Below, piece after piece: positions 24,100-36,504 of a DNA stretch of 64,000 nt (position 1 is its first letter; each line of letters starts with the position of its first letter). The notes beneath the pieces were generated by a model that did no database searches, was not told the origin of the DNA, and was given only the letters and a program-made list of their open reading frames with translations. Both the position numbers and the translations under genes were made by a program. The stretch is from assembly GCA_026225945.1 (NCBI GenBank), contig JAMJFZ010003581.1:6282501-6346500 (forward strand), given 5' to 3'. The stretch is from Cricetomys ansorgei (Eukaryota; Chordata; Mammalia; Rodentia; Nesomyidae).

Positions 24100-25810
24100 A
24101 TCTTGGTCTGTATTGAAGAATTTCAAGTACTTAGTATTACTGCTACTACTGAACAAATACACAATCTTATGCAAAATACAACATATACATAGAGGGAAAT
24201 ACATGCCTAAAAATTGGAAGAGAAGGAAAATAGTTATAGTGAACATTTGTTTTCATGATATCTTCTAACAAGAGTGTTTGCAGGAACTCTCCCATTCCAT
24301 CTGTGGCATTCCAGAGAAATCAGCAGCACCCAATCTTATTCCTGCACGGTTGTCATGTGATTTACCTGACGCAGTAATAGAACTGCTGCTATTCCCTGGA
24401 TCCCATCCGTGATAGAAGGCAAATCATTCAAGTCTTTGCCTGGAAACGTTCACCACAGAAAGGAAAGGAAAATCCATTTGCTCTTTTAGTAAAAAAGATG
24501 GTATATTATAATCTAGCTCTAGTTAAATTCAGACTTTGGTTCTTTAAAAAGCATCAGCACGACCATTCAATTGGTTAAAGAGAGAATGCAGAAAACTGTC
24601 TGCCAATCACAGATGCTAATGTTCAGAAGTCTGAGAAAGTGCGGATGTTTTGAGCTAATCCTATCCTGTGCTCTGTCTCTGTCTGTCTACCTTGTGTGTG
24701 TATAGACTGAAGTCTGAGTCTGGGCATTGCTACGATATTTGGGAGAGAAATCTTCCAAATATGAAACATCAATCCCTATTCCCTCAACATACCGTATTTT
24801 CTCTGAAGGGTCATCAACTAGCCACAGTTGCAACTGCAGTTAGAGGTCTTGACACTAGAGGTCTCTCCCTACTTACAGCCTTTCTCCCTGCAGACAGCTT
24901 TGTGTCTCATATCACAGGATTTCCAGTTAGCCCAATCTATTATAGGCAAACCAAATATTAATTAAACTAAACTTGGAAATGACAAAGACACTGACTCTTG
25001 AACCCTCAATTCTTAATCTTTTTCCTAGTGCCGTGCTATATTCTATAAGAAACAGCAAAATGACACCTCACTTCTATTACAAATACACCAACAGTCTCAA
25101 CAAAAATCACCAAGGATTTTATCCCTAAAGTATTTCATGCTAACCCCAATACAACCCAAACACCCAGGATAGCTGGATGGACCCAGTGACATCTTGTAGA
25201 CTCCACCTGGAGATCATTTATCCAGAGTACTAGCTGAATGCCAATTTCCTGGGGTCATAGACCCTCACATTAATATACCATTGAGGTATGCTATGTGAAA
25301 ACTCCATAAAGCAATATATTATCACTCCGCTGCACTCACATCCCACGTGTGTTGTGATTTGTTGTTTTCCTACTGAGTGAAAGACAAATCAAGACAGCAC
25401 AGAATGTTATCTAAGTCTGAACTTAGGACATTAAAACAAACCCCATCTACCTCAAGTTTACTTTACAGTAGTCTTCATCTGGATAAATAACTTCTTTCAA
25501 AATGAAAAGAAATGCTGGGGTATAATTTTTTTTTTAAATGAGAGAAAGAAAAAAAATTAAAAAGAAACGAATGGAAAAGAGCTCCTGAGATTTAGATGCC
25601 AAATCACCCCAGTTTGGAATTAAAAAATTGATTTTTTCCATTAACTTTGCTTAGATTTAATCAATACCATTAGTTAGTCCTCTTGTTTACAGCTGAGGCT
25701 AGATGGGTCCTAGGGAGAGACACTAAGGAAGGAAGGGCTAGAATAATAGCTTTGAAATTTTCCCAAGACCCAGAAATCTCGCCCAAGTTGATAAAAATTA
25801 AACATCTACA
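24100..25810. other. Non-coding DNA, nothing recognised
   Basis: No gene or clear repeat was seen. A 97-codon frame at 24668-24961 begins in a CT-rich stretch and has no recognisable protein features. Confidence 0.5.
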
Positions 25811-25814
25811 TATT

Positions 25815-26005
25815 TGATAGCCATCCACAGCTAGAATCCCTACTTGGGATTCTATGGAAGGAAGATCATAGGTTCAAGGCAAGGATGGAAAAATTAATGA
25901 AATCTTGTCTCATATTTTTTAAAGCATATAAATCTACTGCTACAGCAGATACTTAGCATGTACAAGGCTGTAGGTTCAGTTCCTAGTACCACAAAAACAT
26001 ATGTA
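25815..26005 (+). mobile_element. Decayed B4/ID-like SINE material
   Basis: A B1-like part (tacttgggattctatggaag, gatcataggttcaaggcaag, aaatcttgtctcat) is followed by an ID-like part (gatacttagcatgtacaagg, ctgtaggttcagttcctagt, accacaaaaa). The two could be adjacent copies or one composite with rearranged parts. Confidence 0.55.
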
Positions 26006-26009
26006 AGCT

Positions 26010-27040
26010 AAAGTGTAGCAGTCTCTCAATTTTCCTACTGTTAGGACCATGTTCCTTAGTGGGTGAATTAAGATTTGAAACACATGGTTTCCCAGTGTGA
26101 AAAGCTAAACCTGAAACCTATAACATCAGATGTTTCTAATTTAGTATAGAATCTTTGAAAAATCTGGTAAGGAAAATCTGCATTAAACTAACAAGGAAAG
26201 GAAATAAACCTAGAAACAGGTGCCTTACCTAACTGAGGATTCAATTCACAATATCTGTTATTGAAATATAAAACTTTCTATATTTGAATGTGACTGAATT
26301 TATAATGACTTTAAACCCACAAACTTGTCATGACCACACAGACTGGAACCAGGGTGAAGGATGCGTGCATTTAAACAGCTGTAACTGAGTTTTTATTAAA
26401 TCGTGTACATAGAGCAAGGGATTCTCCTTTTAGGAGCATTTTAACTTTTACCACCTAAAGAATAATCAGATTTGTGTCAATTAAAGTGACTGCTTGTGTC
26501 AATCTTCAGTGCTTATCAACAAAATGTGGTCCTTCTGTTACAAACGATTTGTTATAGCCATCTCAGGAATATTTTTTACTTATGCCAATGAACTTCTGAA
26601 GAAGAAAGAAACTTTGAATGCTGGAGCCAGTGCTCTCTTTTTTGGTAGCTTTGAAACTTGAGGCGTCGGCAAGTACGTTTGTACCTGTACTGTGAGAGAA
26701 CACCAAAAAATAAATAAGTAAAAATATTTGGGGACACTTTGTGACCTGAGCTGCCATATATATGAGTGTGCGCAGTGTAAAGAAGCATTCATGTACATAT
26801 GTCCCTCTTTTACTATAGGTCTATGGCACAGCTGCCATTGTTTTCCAAGTGCAACCATAATTGTTATGCTACTCAGCAGTGTTTAGGTTCACAGGACAGT
26901 GTTGCTCCGATGCAACATATTTTTTAAGCTAGGAGCCAGCCAGACAATGCACCACTTGGAAGCCCTATCTATCCTCATTATCATTCTCCCTGGGATTTGA
27001 CTGTTTCCTTGCCTCGTTGTCTCTCCAAAGGTCAGCCAGG
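26010..27040. other. Non-coding single-copy DNA
   Basis: No gene is seen. The part 26340-26575 is not repeat-like and holds intact TAAA and caattaaagtgac words, so it may be conserved. Overlapping minus-strand frames at 26563-26858 are not supported by any motif. Confidence 0.45.
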
Positions 27041-27233
27041 GGTCTTCAATCCACTACTAATGGGTGCACAAGCAGCCTCTCAGTGTTCCTGCTGTGGCTG
27101 AGGAACTCCATCCCTTTATACCTTTCTCTCGCCAGCTTTCTCCCTTCCTCCCTCCTTCTCTCCTGTGCTAGCTCTCTTTCTCTGCCTTGCAAATGACTCT
27201 GAGGAGCTATGCTGGTGGATGATTTATAATAAG

Positions 27234-27274
27234 AAAAAAAAAAAAAGCACTCGGATTTTTTTTTTTTTTTTTTT
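27234..27274. repeat. A-run and T-run inverted pair
   Basis: A run of about 13 A is followed, after 9 bases (gcactcgga), by about 19 T. The two runs are complementary and can pair as a hairpin. Confidence 0.9.
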
Positions 27275-27421
27275 GAACTGGGCTCCCTGAGAGCACTCAG
27301 GGCTGCCTCGTACTGCTCAACGCCTACCTGCTCAACTGCAGGGAAACAACCTTCTGAAGGCTTTAATGGGATTTTGCCTGAGGCTGTTTTATTAAGATGT
27401 CGGCTTTTTCTGCTGCCTCTG

Positions 27422-27447
27422 CAGCTGACACCATTCACTGTCAGCTG
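27422..27447. promoter_or_regulatory. Perfect inverted repeat with two E-boxes and TGACA words
   Basis: cagctgaca (27422-27430) and tgtcagctg (27439-27447) are exact reverse complements separated by 8 bases. Each arm joins a CAGCTG E-box to TGACA, the core bound by TALE homeodomain proteins such as MEIS/TGIF. The symmetry is seen directly, while the binding is inference. Confidence 0.5.
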
Positions 27448-27610
27448 TCCCCTCCCCATCCCACCCCCACTGTACCCCCCCAACAATGCACCAAATTATT
27501 CGCTTCATTTAGTGCTCATGGTTCAGTGTGGGCAAATTGGAAGAAAGAGCACTACTGGGCCAGATGAACCAGACAGAGAGGTGAAAAGCCACTGTGCTAC
27601 TTAACTGGCG

Positions 27611-28504
27611 GTTGAAAGGGAAGGTGGAGACCAAATAAGGAGGTCTAAAAAGCCACGCCACTGGGGCATACTTCCATTCTACTAGAAAGAATTGTATGCA
27701 TCGTCAACAAGACTCGTTCTCGAAATACACTTACGTTACTTATTTGCATGAAAACTTCATTTGGGAAAGCCTATACACAAGACTTTGTATAATTACACAT
27801 AAAATATAATGTTCATTGCATATGTGGTATAAAGTAAATTAGAAGTTGTGACACAGAATTAAAGAAAATTATGCGGATGTAAGAATAAAAAAAATAAAGG
27901 ACTTATATATTTAATAATCATTTTAGAACACATTATATATGTATATACTGTATAACTGTATTTATCTCTATCTATAACTGCACCTATCTATATATGTCTT
28001 CAGAAGAGGATTTGCTAACAACAACAACAAAACCAAAACAAAACAGGGTGGTGGTAGTGGTAATAAAGACAGTGGGGTTGGGTTGTGCCTTGATGTGCGC
28101 ATCACGTGTGTATGAATGGGGAAATAGTGCATAGATTTGAGGCATGTTGACAATAAAAAGAGAGTGTTAGTATGGCATGTCCTATTTTTACGGCAAGAAT
28201 AAATTAAAAATTACTCAGCAGCCACAGTGGTCGGGCTGTGGTCTTGAATGATGGCATTGAATTAGTAGTGGCAATCTTATGTTTAATGAAGAGGAGATCT
28301 GGCAAGTGTTCAGGATGTTTCAAGCATTGTATCACAAGTGTCAACATAGGGAAATAGTACTACAATCTCATTTTACGCTTGGAAAGCAAAATAATACAGG
28401 ACTTTAGCACTGGACACAGAAACCACTCCAATGCAACTTCTTTTACAGAAATGTCCAGCACCCTAATATGCCACAAATACTTTCACTTACAAGTTATTTG
28501 ACCT
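27611..28504. other. Non-coding AT-rich DNA
   Basis: No gene was seen. It contains an AAC-rich run near 28016-28045 and TA-rich stretches. Nothing else was recognised. Confidence 0.5.
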
Positions 28505-28645
28505 CTTCACAAATGTTTAATGAGCATTGTATCATGCATTTATACTGTGCTGAGTTTTGGGTTAGGCTTACAGTGAAGCAAAAAGCCAAATCTGCCACTT
28601 TACTGTCCTAGAACTTTTGAAGAGGGGAGAGACATTGCTATAGTT
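28505..28645 (+). mobile_element. L2 (LINE2) fossil
   Basis: The order acaaatgtttaatgagcatt, actgtgctgagttttgggtt, cttacagtgaagcaaaaagc, then gaacttttgaagaggggaga matches the L2 3' region pattern (atttattgagca, ctgtgctaggc, acagtgaacaa, ggagcttac...gggagaca). Confidence 0.5.
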
Positions 28646-31340
28646 ACACAACTTAATATGAGCCTTTATTCAGAGAATTTGATAATTATGTGACGTTACC
28701 CCATGGAAATATCGGTAGATCTGAAATCAAAAGTTTTCATCAGCGTCAACTAGGTGAAGTTAAGTGTGTTGTTAAGAGTGAAGATAGGATATATACACAT
28801 AGAGCTCTTCTGCAGGAGCTAAATTGCAGATGTAAGGAAACTATGAGATTAAAGTACAAGTATTTTATAGATTGGTATTCCATAGTGTTTCTGTAAAACG
28901 GCCAACTCCTTTGCTGAGGATGACCACAGGTTATGGGTGTTACCTCATTGCTGGTGTTAGTACCCTTTCAGGATCAAGTGTCATTGTTTAGACTCTAAGA
29001 CCTGGGCACACAATTTTTTTTAAGTTGAAGACTTTTACATGTTTTGGACATTTCTTCTCCCTTGAATTAACTTTCTTTGTGAGTTATAGGTACTCATCAA
29101 TGGCTCTAATTTCTATCGAGTCTGCTTAGAGATTTAGAAGGTTTCTATTGCATCCCTGCTGCTGACAACTATAGACTAACTTACCATCTTCTGCTTCTCT
29201 AGTGCTTTTTTGAAACAGCACTATTTAGACTACCTTCAATTCTATATTGCACCAACCTCCACTAGTATTTTTAAACATTAAGTCAGATCTATTAATTCCC
29301 CAGAATAAAATAAATGTAAGAATGAATGAAGCTTCAAATGTTTTCCACTCATATTAAAACAAAAACCAAATTCTTTCTTACTGGCATAATGTTGGATCTG
29401 CAGATCAATGAACTGTCAAGTAATCTCAGAATGCTAGTGGTGCACCTTACATTACAGCAAAATTTAAAATATACAAGGTTTTCGGAGATGCAAAACCTTT
29501 GATACCATTGTTGTTTGCATTGTTCCCTTCCTTAGAAATACTTCACACACTCTTCCCTGGATGAACTCTCAGTCTAGATTTGAAAGTTAAGCCCCCAAAC
29601 ATATTTCCAATACTTTTACACTCTGAAGTGTTTTCTTCATCACTCCCATAGAACAAGATCCTATTATTTTTCTTTCATCATAATTTTCAAATTTTAATTA
29701 TAAATTAATTTGGACTTATCTAATTTACATCTATTTCCACAATATATTTTAATCTCAGGGAATACAAAACAAATATGACAATGTTAAACAATGCATTTCC
29801 ACTTAGCGTTCTTTCATGTGCTAATCAACTTGCCATTCTTTAGTAAAGGTTCTATGCTTTAATGACAATTCCTCAGTTGTTTCCTTTCAAACAAACACTG
29901 TTTCCCTACAAGTCATTATTTATCTACCAAATAAAAACTTAAAATTCCTGTTTCTCAGACATAAAGGCAACAGATTTGCCATTTCATAATGTTTTAAATT
30001 GATTGTAGATGTCAAGATTGCGTTTGTAATCGGGAGCTGACATTGATTTTATAAACATTTTAAATGGCTGACATTGTTCTCTTCTTCACCACCCTCACTG
30101 TGATGGGATACCCTGGTATCCAAACATCTGCATTCCCCAAATATCTACTGAACTGACCTGTTTTCTCAGTTTTCTCTAGTAAAGTCAGGAAGCTCAGTAG
30201 CCATCAGTATGGGACAGTCTGAAACAACTGGGCACATCCATACTGTGCTATAAACAGCTTCTGGGATATATTGATGGAAAATCCTTCTTTCTCTGACCTG
30301 GGCTGGGTAGAGTTTTAAGGAAATTACTTTTAACAGCCTCTGTAATCATCAGACAGGACACTGTAATTTTCAAGGACTTGTCCTTTATTCTTTTTTATAT
30401 TGAGAGTTTGTCTTTCTCTCTACTAAGGCAGAGATGATTAAGGGTGAATACTGAAGCATGCTTGAAGCCCCATTCATCCTTTGAGTTCTGCACACTGTAA
30501 AGTTCAACTCACCTACTATTCATGCATGGCAAGATAAGGCTCCTTTTCAACTGACCATACACAGACATCATGGGCTATGTGGCATAAATCCAGGGGTAGT
30601 GAAGTGTAATATAAAAAAGCCAGAAGAAGACAGCAAATTTTGACTAGAATGTTTATGAAAAAACTCAATAGTAATTTATTCCTTTGAGAAATGGGGGTAA
30701 AGAAAGAGAGAGAGATGAAAGGAGAATACTATGAAAAGGTTAAAAATTTAACCTATATTAAATAAAATTCATTATCAATGCCCCAGATTTATGCACTTTC
30801 TATTTTGGGGAATAACATTTTTAGCCACTTAGGAACACAGGTCATAAATATGGGTCAAATCCTTGATTTCTCCATCTGTTCCTCTCTTTCTGTGTTATTT
30901 CAATTTCTCCAAGAAACTGACACTAAACAGGATTAAACATGCAAGACACCAGGGAAATAGTTATGAGGAGGTAGTGGAGGGGTTTGGAGAATGAATAATT
31001 TATCAGACCTATGGAGCTATGGTTTCAGGGTAAGGCAATAGCGGGGAAGACTGAGGGAGAGAACGGGGAGGAAGGAGAGGCAATTTCCTTAGAGTGAAGA
31101 ATCTGAGAAGGGAGTGCAGATGGTCCAAAGAAAACTTTGGAAAGGTCATCTTAGAGGCTAAGCCAGGGTTGCCCTGTCTTGGAGGCCCACATCTCTCAGA
31201 AATTGGCCCGCTTTGCCAACCTTGATGGATTTCATTTTGTTGCTTGCTATGGGAAACTTTATTTCAGTGAAAATTCAGAACTCAACTTCAGAAAGCATCA
31301 GATAAGGACTGTTAGCTGTCTCTACTGCAGTTGGAGATCC
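28646..31340. other. Non-coding AT-rich DNA with possible old LINE scraps
   Basis: No gene was seen. The part around 29490-29570 has an L2-like run (ttgcattgttcccttcctta) that is too weak to call. Open frames are under 70 codons. Confidence 0.45.
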
Positions 31341-31344
31341 AACA

Positions 31345-31480
31345 CCCCATTTTCAGAGTTGTTACACCATCACTATCATAGCTCCCTTAGTTCAGAAGAT
31401 CATCACTCTATTAGACTCATACCATGGTCTTATTTCTGTCATCCTGTCTCTAAGGTTGCCCTCCAATCCTCCATGGATCT
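31345..31480 (+). mobile_element. Possible L2 fossil
   Basis: The words caccatcactatcatagctc and gttcagaagatcatcactct, then tgtctctaaggttgccctcc and aatcctccatgga, follow the L2 3' consensus order loosely. The 121-codon frame at 31179-31544 covers this part and lacks a protein motif. Confidence 0.4.
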
Positions 31481-31559
31481 TATCATACTTGTTCTTCCTT
31501 ACCATGGTCAAATAGTTGATTTTGCAATTTTTCATAAAAGATAAATTTGTACAGGTTTC

Positions 31560-32676
31560 CAAACGTCAGTAACTTCAAATTTTCAAGGTGACATTGAAAT
31601 TTTTAGAATGTATTATAAAATATTTTATATCATCACATCCTGTATAGCCACATTTATTTACTTTAGGTATTTTCATATCACTATCCCTTTCTTAGTGTGG
31701 TCTCATTGCCAACGCAAATTATTCTCTTGAGATTAATCTCTTTACAGATTTTATTTAGGCCATCTGTGGTTTTTTTTTTTTTTTCAAAATCAATTTATGT
31801 TCCTTTTTTGACTAATATATCTTATCTCCTTGTAAATCTTTCCCAAACTCTGAGCAATATATTCCTTTTACGTGTTCTCAAGGAACCAAGAACTTAGCCA
31901 GATATGCATTATCTTCACCATGATTGCATATTTGTTGTCAGATACTTCCATGAGTAGAAAAGTTTGAAATAATTGTCATCCATGTCAGATAATGTTTTAT
32001 GGCCATAAATATAATGAATTGTGAAGCAGTAGTCATAGCTAAATGACATAATATAGAAAAAGAGTTATGACATATTAATAATTAAATGTCATATTGAGAG
32101 GTGGGCTCAAATGAGAAAGAGAGAGATGGTACCTATTGCAGGTGCTGCTATAATACATCTTGTGAATTTTAAAGTATAAATTAAGAAAAATGTCAAATAG
32201 TATATTACTTAGATTTGCTAGACGTCAAAGCCCTTGTTTAAAAGTATTCTTACTATAAGTGTGTCTTTGTTTTTTTTTTAAGTTCTAGATATGAAGGAAG
32301 ATCTTCTAAATAAACATATAGCTCCTATGTCTTCTATGTGGACTTTGGTTAGATCTAGTCTGATTATGGTTATACCTTGGATAAAGAAACTTATTTTGAA
32401 AACACAACTAATTTTTTGAGCTCCAGAGATTTTTATAACCAACTTGGCATGTATAAATTTTCATTCACTCATTTGATAGTGATGATATGCTTCTATTAGG
32501 GACTTACTACAATATGTCCTTTCTCATCAAGTATACATTCTGTATATATTGGAAATAATATGGCAAAAATTCAACAATTGAATCAATACTAAATCCTACT
32601 AAATCAGGAATAGTGATTTAGAGAATGGATATCCTAAAGTTCATGTCTTTCATACTTCCACATTAGTCCCCATTAC

Positions 32677-32711
<35 letters not shown>

Positions 32712-33465
32712 CAGTGGTGGTAGTGTAATATTTATTAATATGCCAAAATTAAATCTTCATTATTTGATGTTAAGGTAATACTTTTCTTATATAATTCTTA
32801 CTTCTGATTATGACAAATAATGTCAAAAGCAGTCTTAAATTTATAAAAGATATTACTGTTAACATAAAATTAAAGTCTTCCACCATAAAGTATTTTTCTC
32901 CTTCATAAAGTATTCAACCCATCCATTTGCAAATGAAATAACATGTTTTAGAGCAAGATAGACTTGCTTTTACTGCCCTCCCCACACCAACTTCCGATAA
33001 TTAAATTTCAAGACTCTGGAAATGTATTATTCTCACTAATTAGCCATCATATTTATTTAGAAATCATAACAATAATGGAGCTTCTTCAATTTAATCTACT
33101 TTATTAACACTTTTGTCTTCGTAACTCTTCTTCACAGAGAACAGAAAGCAAGTATTTTAGTTACTAAGACAATGCAATAACTTAAGGATATTTAGTTAAT
33201 AATACAGATTAGTCACATAGATGATTGAACTTCGTTCGGATTGTTTTATACTTGCAAATAGCATATTTTTATCATGTGTATCTCCAGTGCTCTCCCGAAT
33301 GTTCTCCTCCCCACTCAACGTATTCTACCTTCCCTCTCATAATCTGCCACCCAATTTTCATGTTTTTGCTGACTCTCTTTATTATTTCTTCTTCTGCTCA
33401 CTTTCTCTTATATAATGATATATATATTAGAGGAAAAAAATGATAAATGGGTTTTTGAGTTTTAC
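31560..33465. other. Non-coding, very AT-rich DNA
   Basis: No gene was seen. It includes a T-run near 31770-31784 and the TTA array described separately. Part of 33240-33465 may belong to the edge of the antisense L1 that follows. Confidence 0.5.
32676..32709 (+). repeat. (TTA)n microsatellite
   Basis: About 11 uninterrupted TTA units. Confidence 0.95.
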
Positions 33466-33589
33466 TGATTATAGCAAACTTGATGACCTCCAATTCCTAT
33501 AAAATCACATGAATTTGTCCTGTGGCTTATTATGGCTGAATAATACTTCATGGTGTATTTTGTACATTTCTTGAATATGTTCATCTTTT

Positions 33590-33790
33590 TAAAATTATTT
33601 TTGGTATTATAATTGCATCATTTTCCTCCTCCTTTTCCTTTGATGAAACACTCCCATATGCTTTTTTCAAATTCATAGTCTCTTATTTGTTAATTATTTT
33701 TACATGCATCTATGTATGTGGGGACTTTGGCTAATTCCGTAATTATATGAGTGATAATTATATAATATTATATAGAATTTAATTATAATT
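33590..33790 (-). mobile_element. L1 3'-end fragment nested in the antisense L1
   Basis: The host L1 pattern breaks after gaatatgttcatc and resumes near atgaacaatatcacatatgc. The piece between (ttggtattataattgcatca, ttttcctcctccttttcctt, caaattcatagtctcttatt) is the reverse of a rodent L1 tail. The edges are approximate. Confidence 0.5.
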
Positions 33791-34378
33791 CCATAATTCT
33801 ATTATTATGAACAATATCACATATGCTGTCTTTGAAATTTAGGTATGCATCCATAAGAAGGTAGTTCTATTGTTAGTTTGGAATCTCCATACTGATTTCC
33901 TGAAAAATGGAACTAATTTACAATCACTCTGTTAGAGTATGAGTGTCCCTTTATTGCTTGTGTGCCCTCTATGATTTATTATCATTCTATTTTTGATGCT
34001 AGGCATTCTATGGGATGAGTTGAAATCTCAGTGTAGTTTTGATTTGTATTTCTTGATGGTAAAACATGTTGACCACATTTGCATTTTACTGTTTGCCACA
34101 TGAGAGTTTTTACTTCTTTTGAGAAATATGTCTTCAGTTTGCCTATTTATTGTCTATGTGTTTTCTTTTGGTATTTACCTTAAGTCTTATTTCCTTAGCT
34201 TAGCTTATTTCCTTAGCAGGAGCTTTTTAACTTGATGCAAGGCTTCTATTATGTCCAGAGATATTAGAGATAAAATGTCATGGTCTATGCCTATATATGG
34301 AAATGTTTCAAGGATGTTTTCTTCCTGCAAATTACATATGGTACGTCTTGCAGTAACATAGTCATCATTTTTCCAGTG

Positions 34379-34402
34379 ATTTTTTTTTTTTTTTTTTTTT
34401 TT
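34379..34402 (+). repeat. T homopolymer of about 24
   Basis: An uninterrupted T-run interrupts the antisense L1 sequence. It may be a length-unstable A-tract on the L1 sense strand. Confidence 0.95.
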
Positions 34403-35029
34403 ACATAGCATAGGATATGGTTAAGTTTCAGCTTTCTTTGTGTAGATACATGGTTTTCCCTGCCCAATTTATGAAAAGTCTGGCTGTATCCAGTGTATGC
34501 TCTTTGCATCTTTGGCAATGATCAGATGAGCTTATGTCTGGATGCTCTCCTCCATTCCATTGATCGGCATGTGTGGTTTTATGCCCTTACCATGATGTTT
34601 TCACTATTATTGCTCTTTAATATACCTTGAAATCAAGTTACATATTATTTATTTTATTTATTTATGGTCTTTTTTGTTTCCAGATCAGTTTTTGTGGTGT
34701 TATGAAAAATGTCATTGGGACTTAGATGGGGCTTACATTGACTCTGTAGATTGGTTTAATAATACGATTGTTTTAACAATATTAATTCTACTTACCCATA
34801 AAGAAGGGAAGTCTATCTTCTGGTGTCTTTAATTTATTTGTGCATTGTTTTATATATTGTTGAAAATAGAACTTTTGCATCGATATTCAGAAGATTTGTT
34901 TCATGATAATGGGGGTGGGAGATATGGGAAACTATTGTGAATGGGATTATTTCCCTGATTATTTTCTCAAAAATTTGTTATTGGTACCTAGTAAAGCTAC
35001 TAGTTTCTGAATTATGACTTTTATATCCC

Positions 35030-35140
35030 TTAGTTTATTTTTCGTTTTTATTACTTATTTAATTTTTCAGATTACCATACAATTATATCATTTCCCTGCT
35101 TTCCTTCTTCCCTCCAAACTCTCCTGTAGGCTACTCCTTG
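35030..35140 (-). mobile_element. Second nested L1 3'-end fragment
   Basis: The run tttaatttttcagattacca, caattatatcatttccctgc, ttccctccaaactctcctgt is again the reverse of a rodent L1 tail. It lies in the middle of older antisense L1 sequence. Confidence 0.5.
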
Positions 35141-36504
35141 CTTTATTTTTCAAATTCCTGTTCATTTTTGCTTGTTTGATTGCTTTTTGGTTTATTTCCA
35201 TGCTTTATCAATCACTATCTGGTGTCTTTGCCAGTGAGTTTCTTGCTGACAGAAAACAGTTGAGCCTTGTTTTCTAATCTGAACAGCCAAAGTCTCCATC
35301 TTTAATTGGAAAATTAGAAAAATGTGCATTCAGAATTAGGATTGAAGGACATATATTACCCTTGTCATTATTATTTTATCTTTCTATTATTTATTGTTTC
35401 AAATTCTCTTATTCTATTTCTCCTTTACTACTCTCAGAAGTTCATTAATTATATAATTACTAATTATTTATATTTTCTTATTAATCATTTGCTTTCTTCC
35501 TCTATATCTTGTTATGATGTATTCCTTTCTTCTTTTTCTTCCTGTAAGATTACTTTAAGTAGCTCTTATAGTATTGGTTTAGTGGGCATGAATCTTCTTC
35601 TTTATGATCATCCTGGTTTATACTTCCAAACATTTGAAGAATAACTTTTTAGCAAGCTTTATTTGAAGACCTGAAATACATCATTTTATTGTCTTTTGAT
35701 TTTAAAATAAATCTTAAGAACCTCATAATCTCACATGTTATCCTGTATGTATGACTCGGCAGTTCTTTGTTGAAGCTTCTTACATTTTTTTTTAATTTAC
35801 TATACTCTTGCAATTTAGTTATACTGTGATGTGGAGATGTTCCTATATGATTCAGTCTATTTATAACTATGAATCCTTTCTGTATCTAAGTGTCTGTTTT
35901 TCTAATTATGAATGTCTTCTCTATCCACATGTCTATTTAAAAAAAATCAGGATGATTTTCTGCTATTATTTAATGGAATAGATGCCTTTAGCAGGTACTG
36001 AGCTTATTCTTCTAGATATATTAGTCTTAAATCTGGTCTCTTGAACATATCTCAAAGGTTTTTGTTTGTTCTGTTCATGATTTCATTACTTTCACATTTT
36101 CCGAATGTATTAACACATGAATCTCAACTTCAAACCCTGATATTCACTTTTACAGCTAATTGATCTAGCCCACAAATATTTTAACAAGTCATATTTGCTA
36201 TATTTTTTCATCTTTTCACTCCCAAGATTCCTACTGAGTTACTTTCAATGCCTCTGTTTCTTTTTTGAATTTCTCGTTTATATCTTGCTATATCTTCTTT
36301 ATTTTTGCATTACTTTTATGTTCTCCTGAAAGTCCTTCAGCATTGTTAAAATTTTTATTTTGAACTTTTTATCTAGTACTTTTTTCACATCATTATCTTT
36401 GAAACTAGTCTCCAGAGATTCATAAAAGCTTTTAGGAATGGATCTGCCTTGCTTTTTCATATTTGATATTTCTGTATTGATATTTGTTTATCAGTCGGGA
36501 CATA

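Larger units (their letters stand above)
27041..27610. promoter_or_regulatory. Candidate regulatory block, GC-richer than its surroundings
   Basis: Base content rises here, with a pyrimidine-rich part (27115-27185), an A-run then T-run pair (27234-27274) and a C-rich stretch (27449-27482). It holds the perfect inverted repeat at 27422-27447. Open frames exist on both strands (146 codons minus, 76 plus), but one runs through the A/T homopolymers and neither has a domain. An untranslated exon or an enhancer are both possible. Confidence 0.35.
33470..36500 (-). mobile_element. Long antisense L1 relic
   Basis: On the reverse strand, L1 features run from 3' to 5' as position increases: gctgaataatacttcatggt and tttggaatctccatactgat (ORF2 end), tgatttgtatttcttgatgg, ttcagctttctttgtgtaga, caatgatcagatgagcttat, aaaaatgtcattgggactta (reverse transcriptase region), then gggcatgaatcttcttcttt and ttttctgctattatttaatg (upstream region near ORF1). 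The order is collinear over about 3 kb, with many stops. Frames of 60-106 codons on the plus strand here are antisense shadows. The element is old and inactive. Confidence 0.75.

Noticed and set aside
27046..27486. 146-codon open frame on the minus strand
   Set aside because: It runs through A and T homopolymers (poly-Lys and poly-Phe) and a C-rich tract. Nothing supports translation.
31179..31544. 121-codon open frame on the plus strand
   Set aside because: It overlaps a possible L2 relic and has no recognisable domain.
35014..35644. Hydrophobic open frames that look like membrane proteins
   Set aside because: They are T-rich antisense shadows of an old L1 lying on the minus strand.
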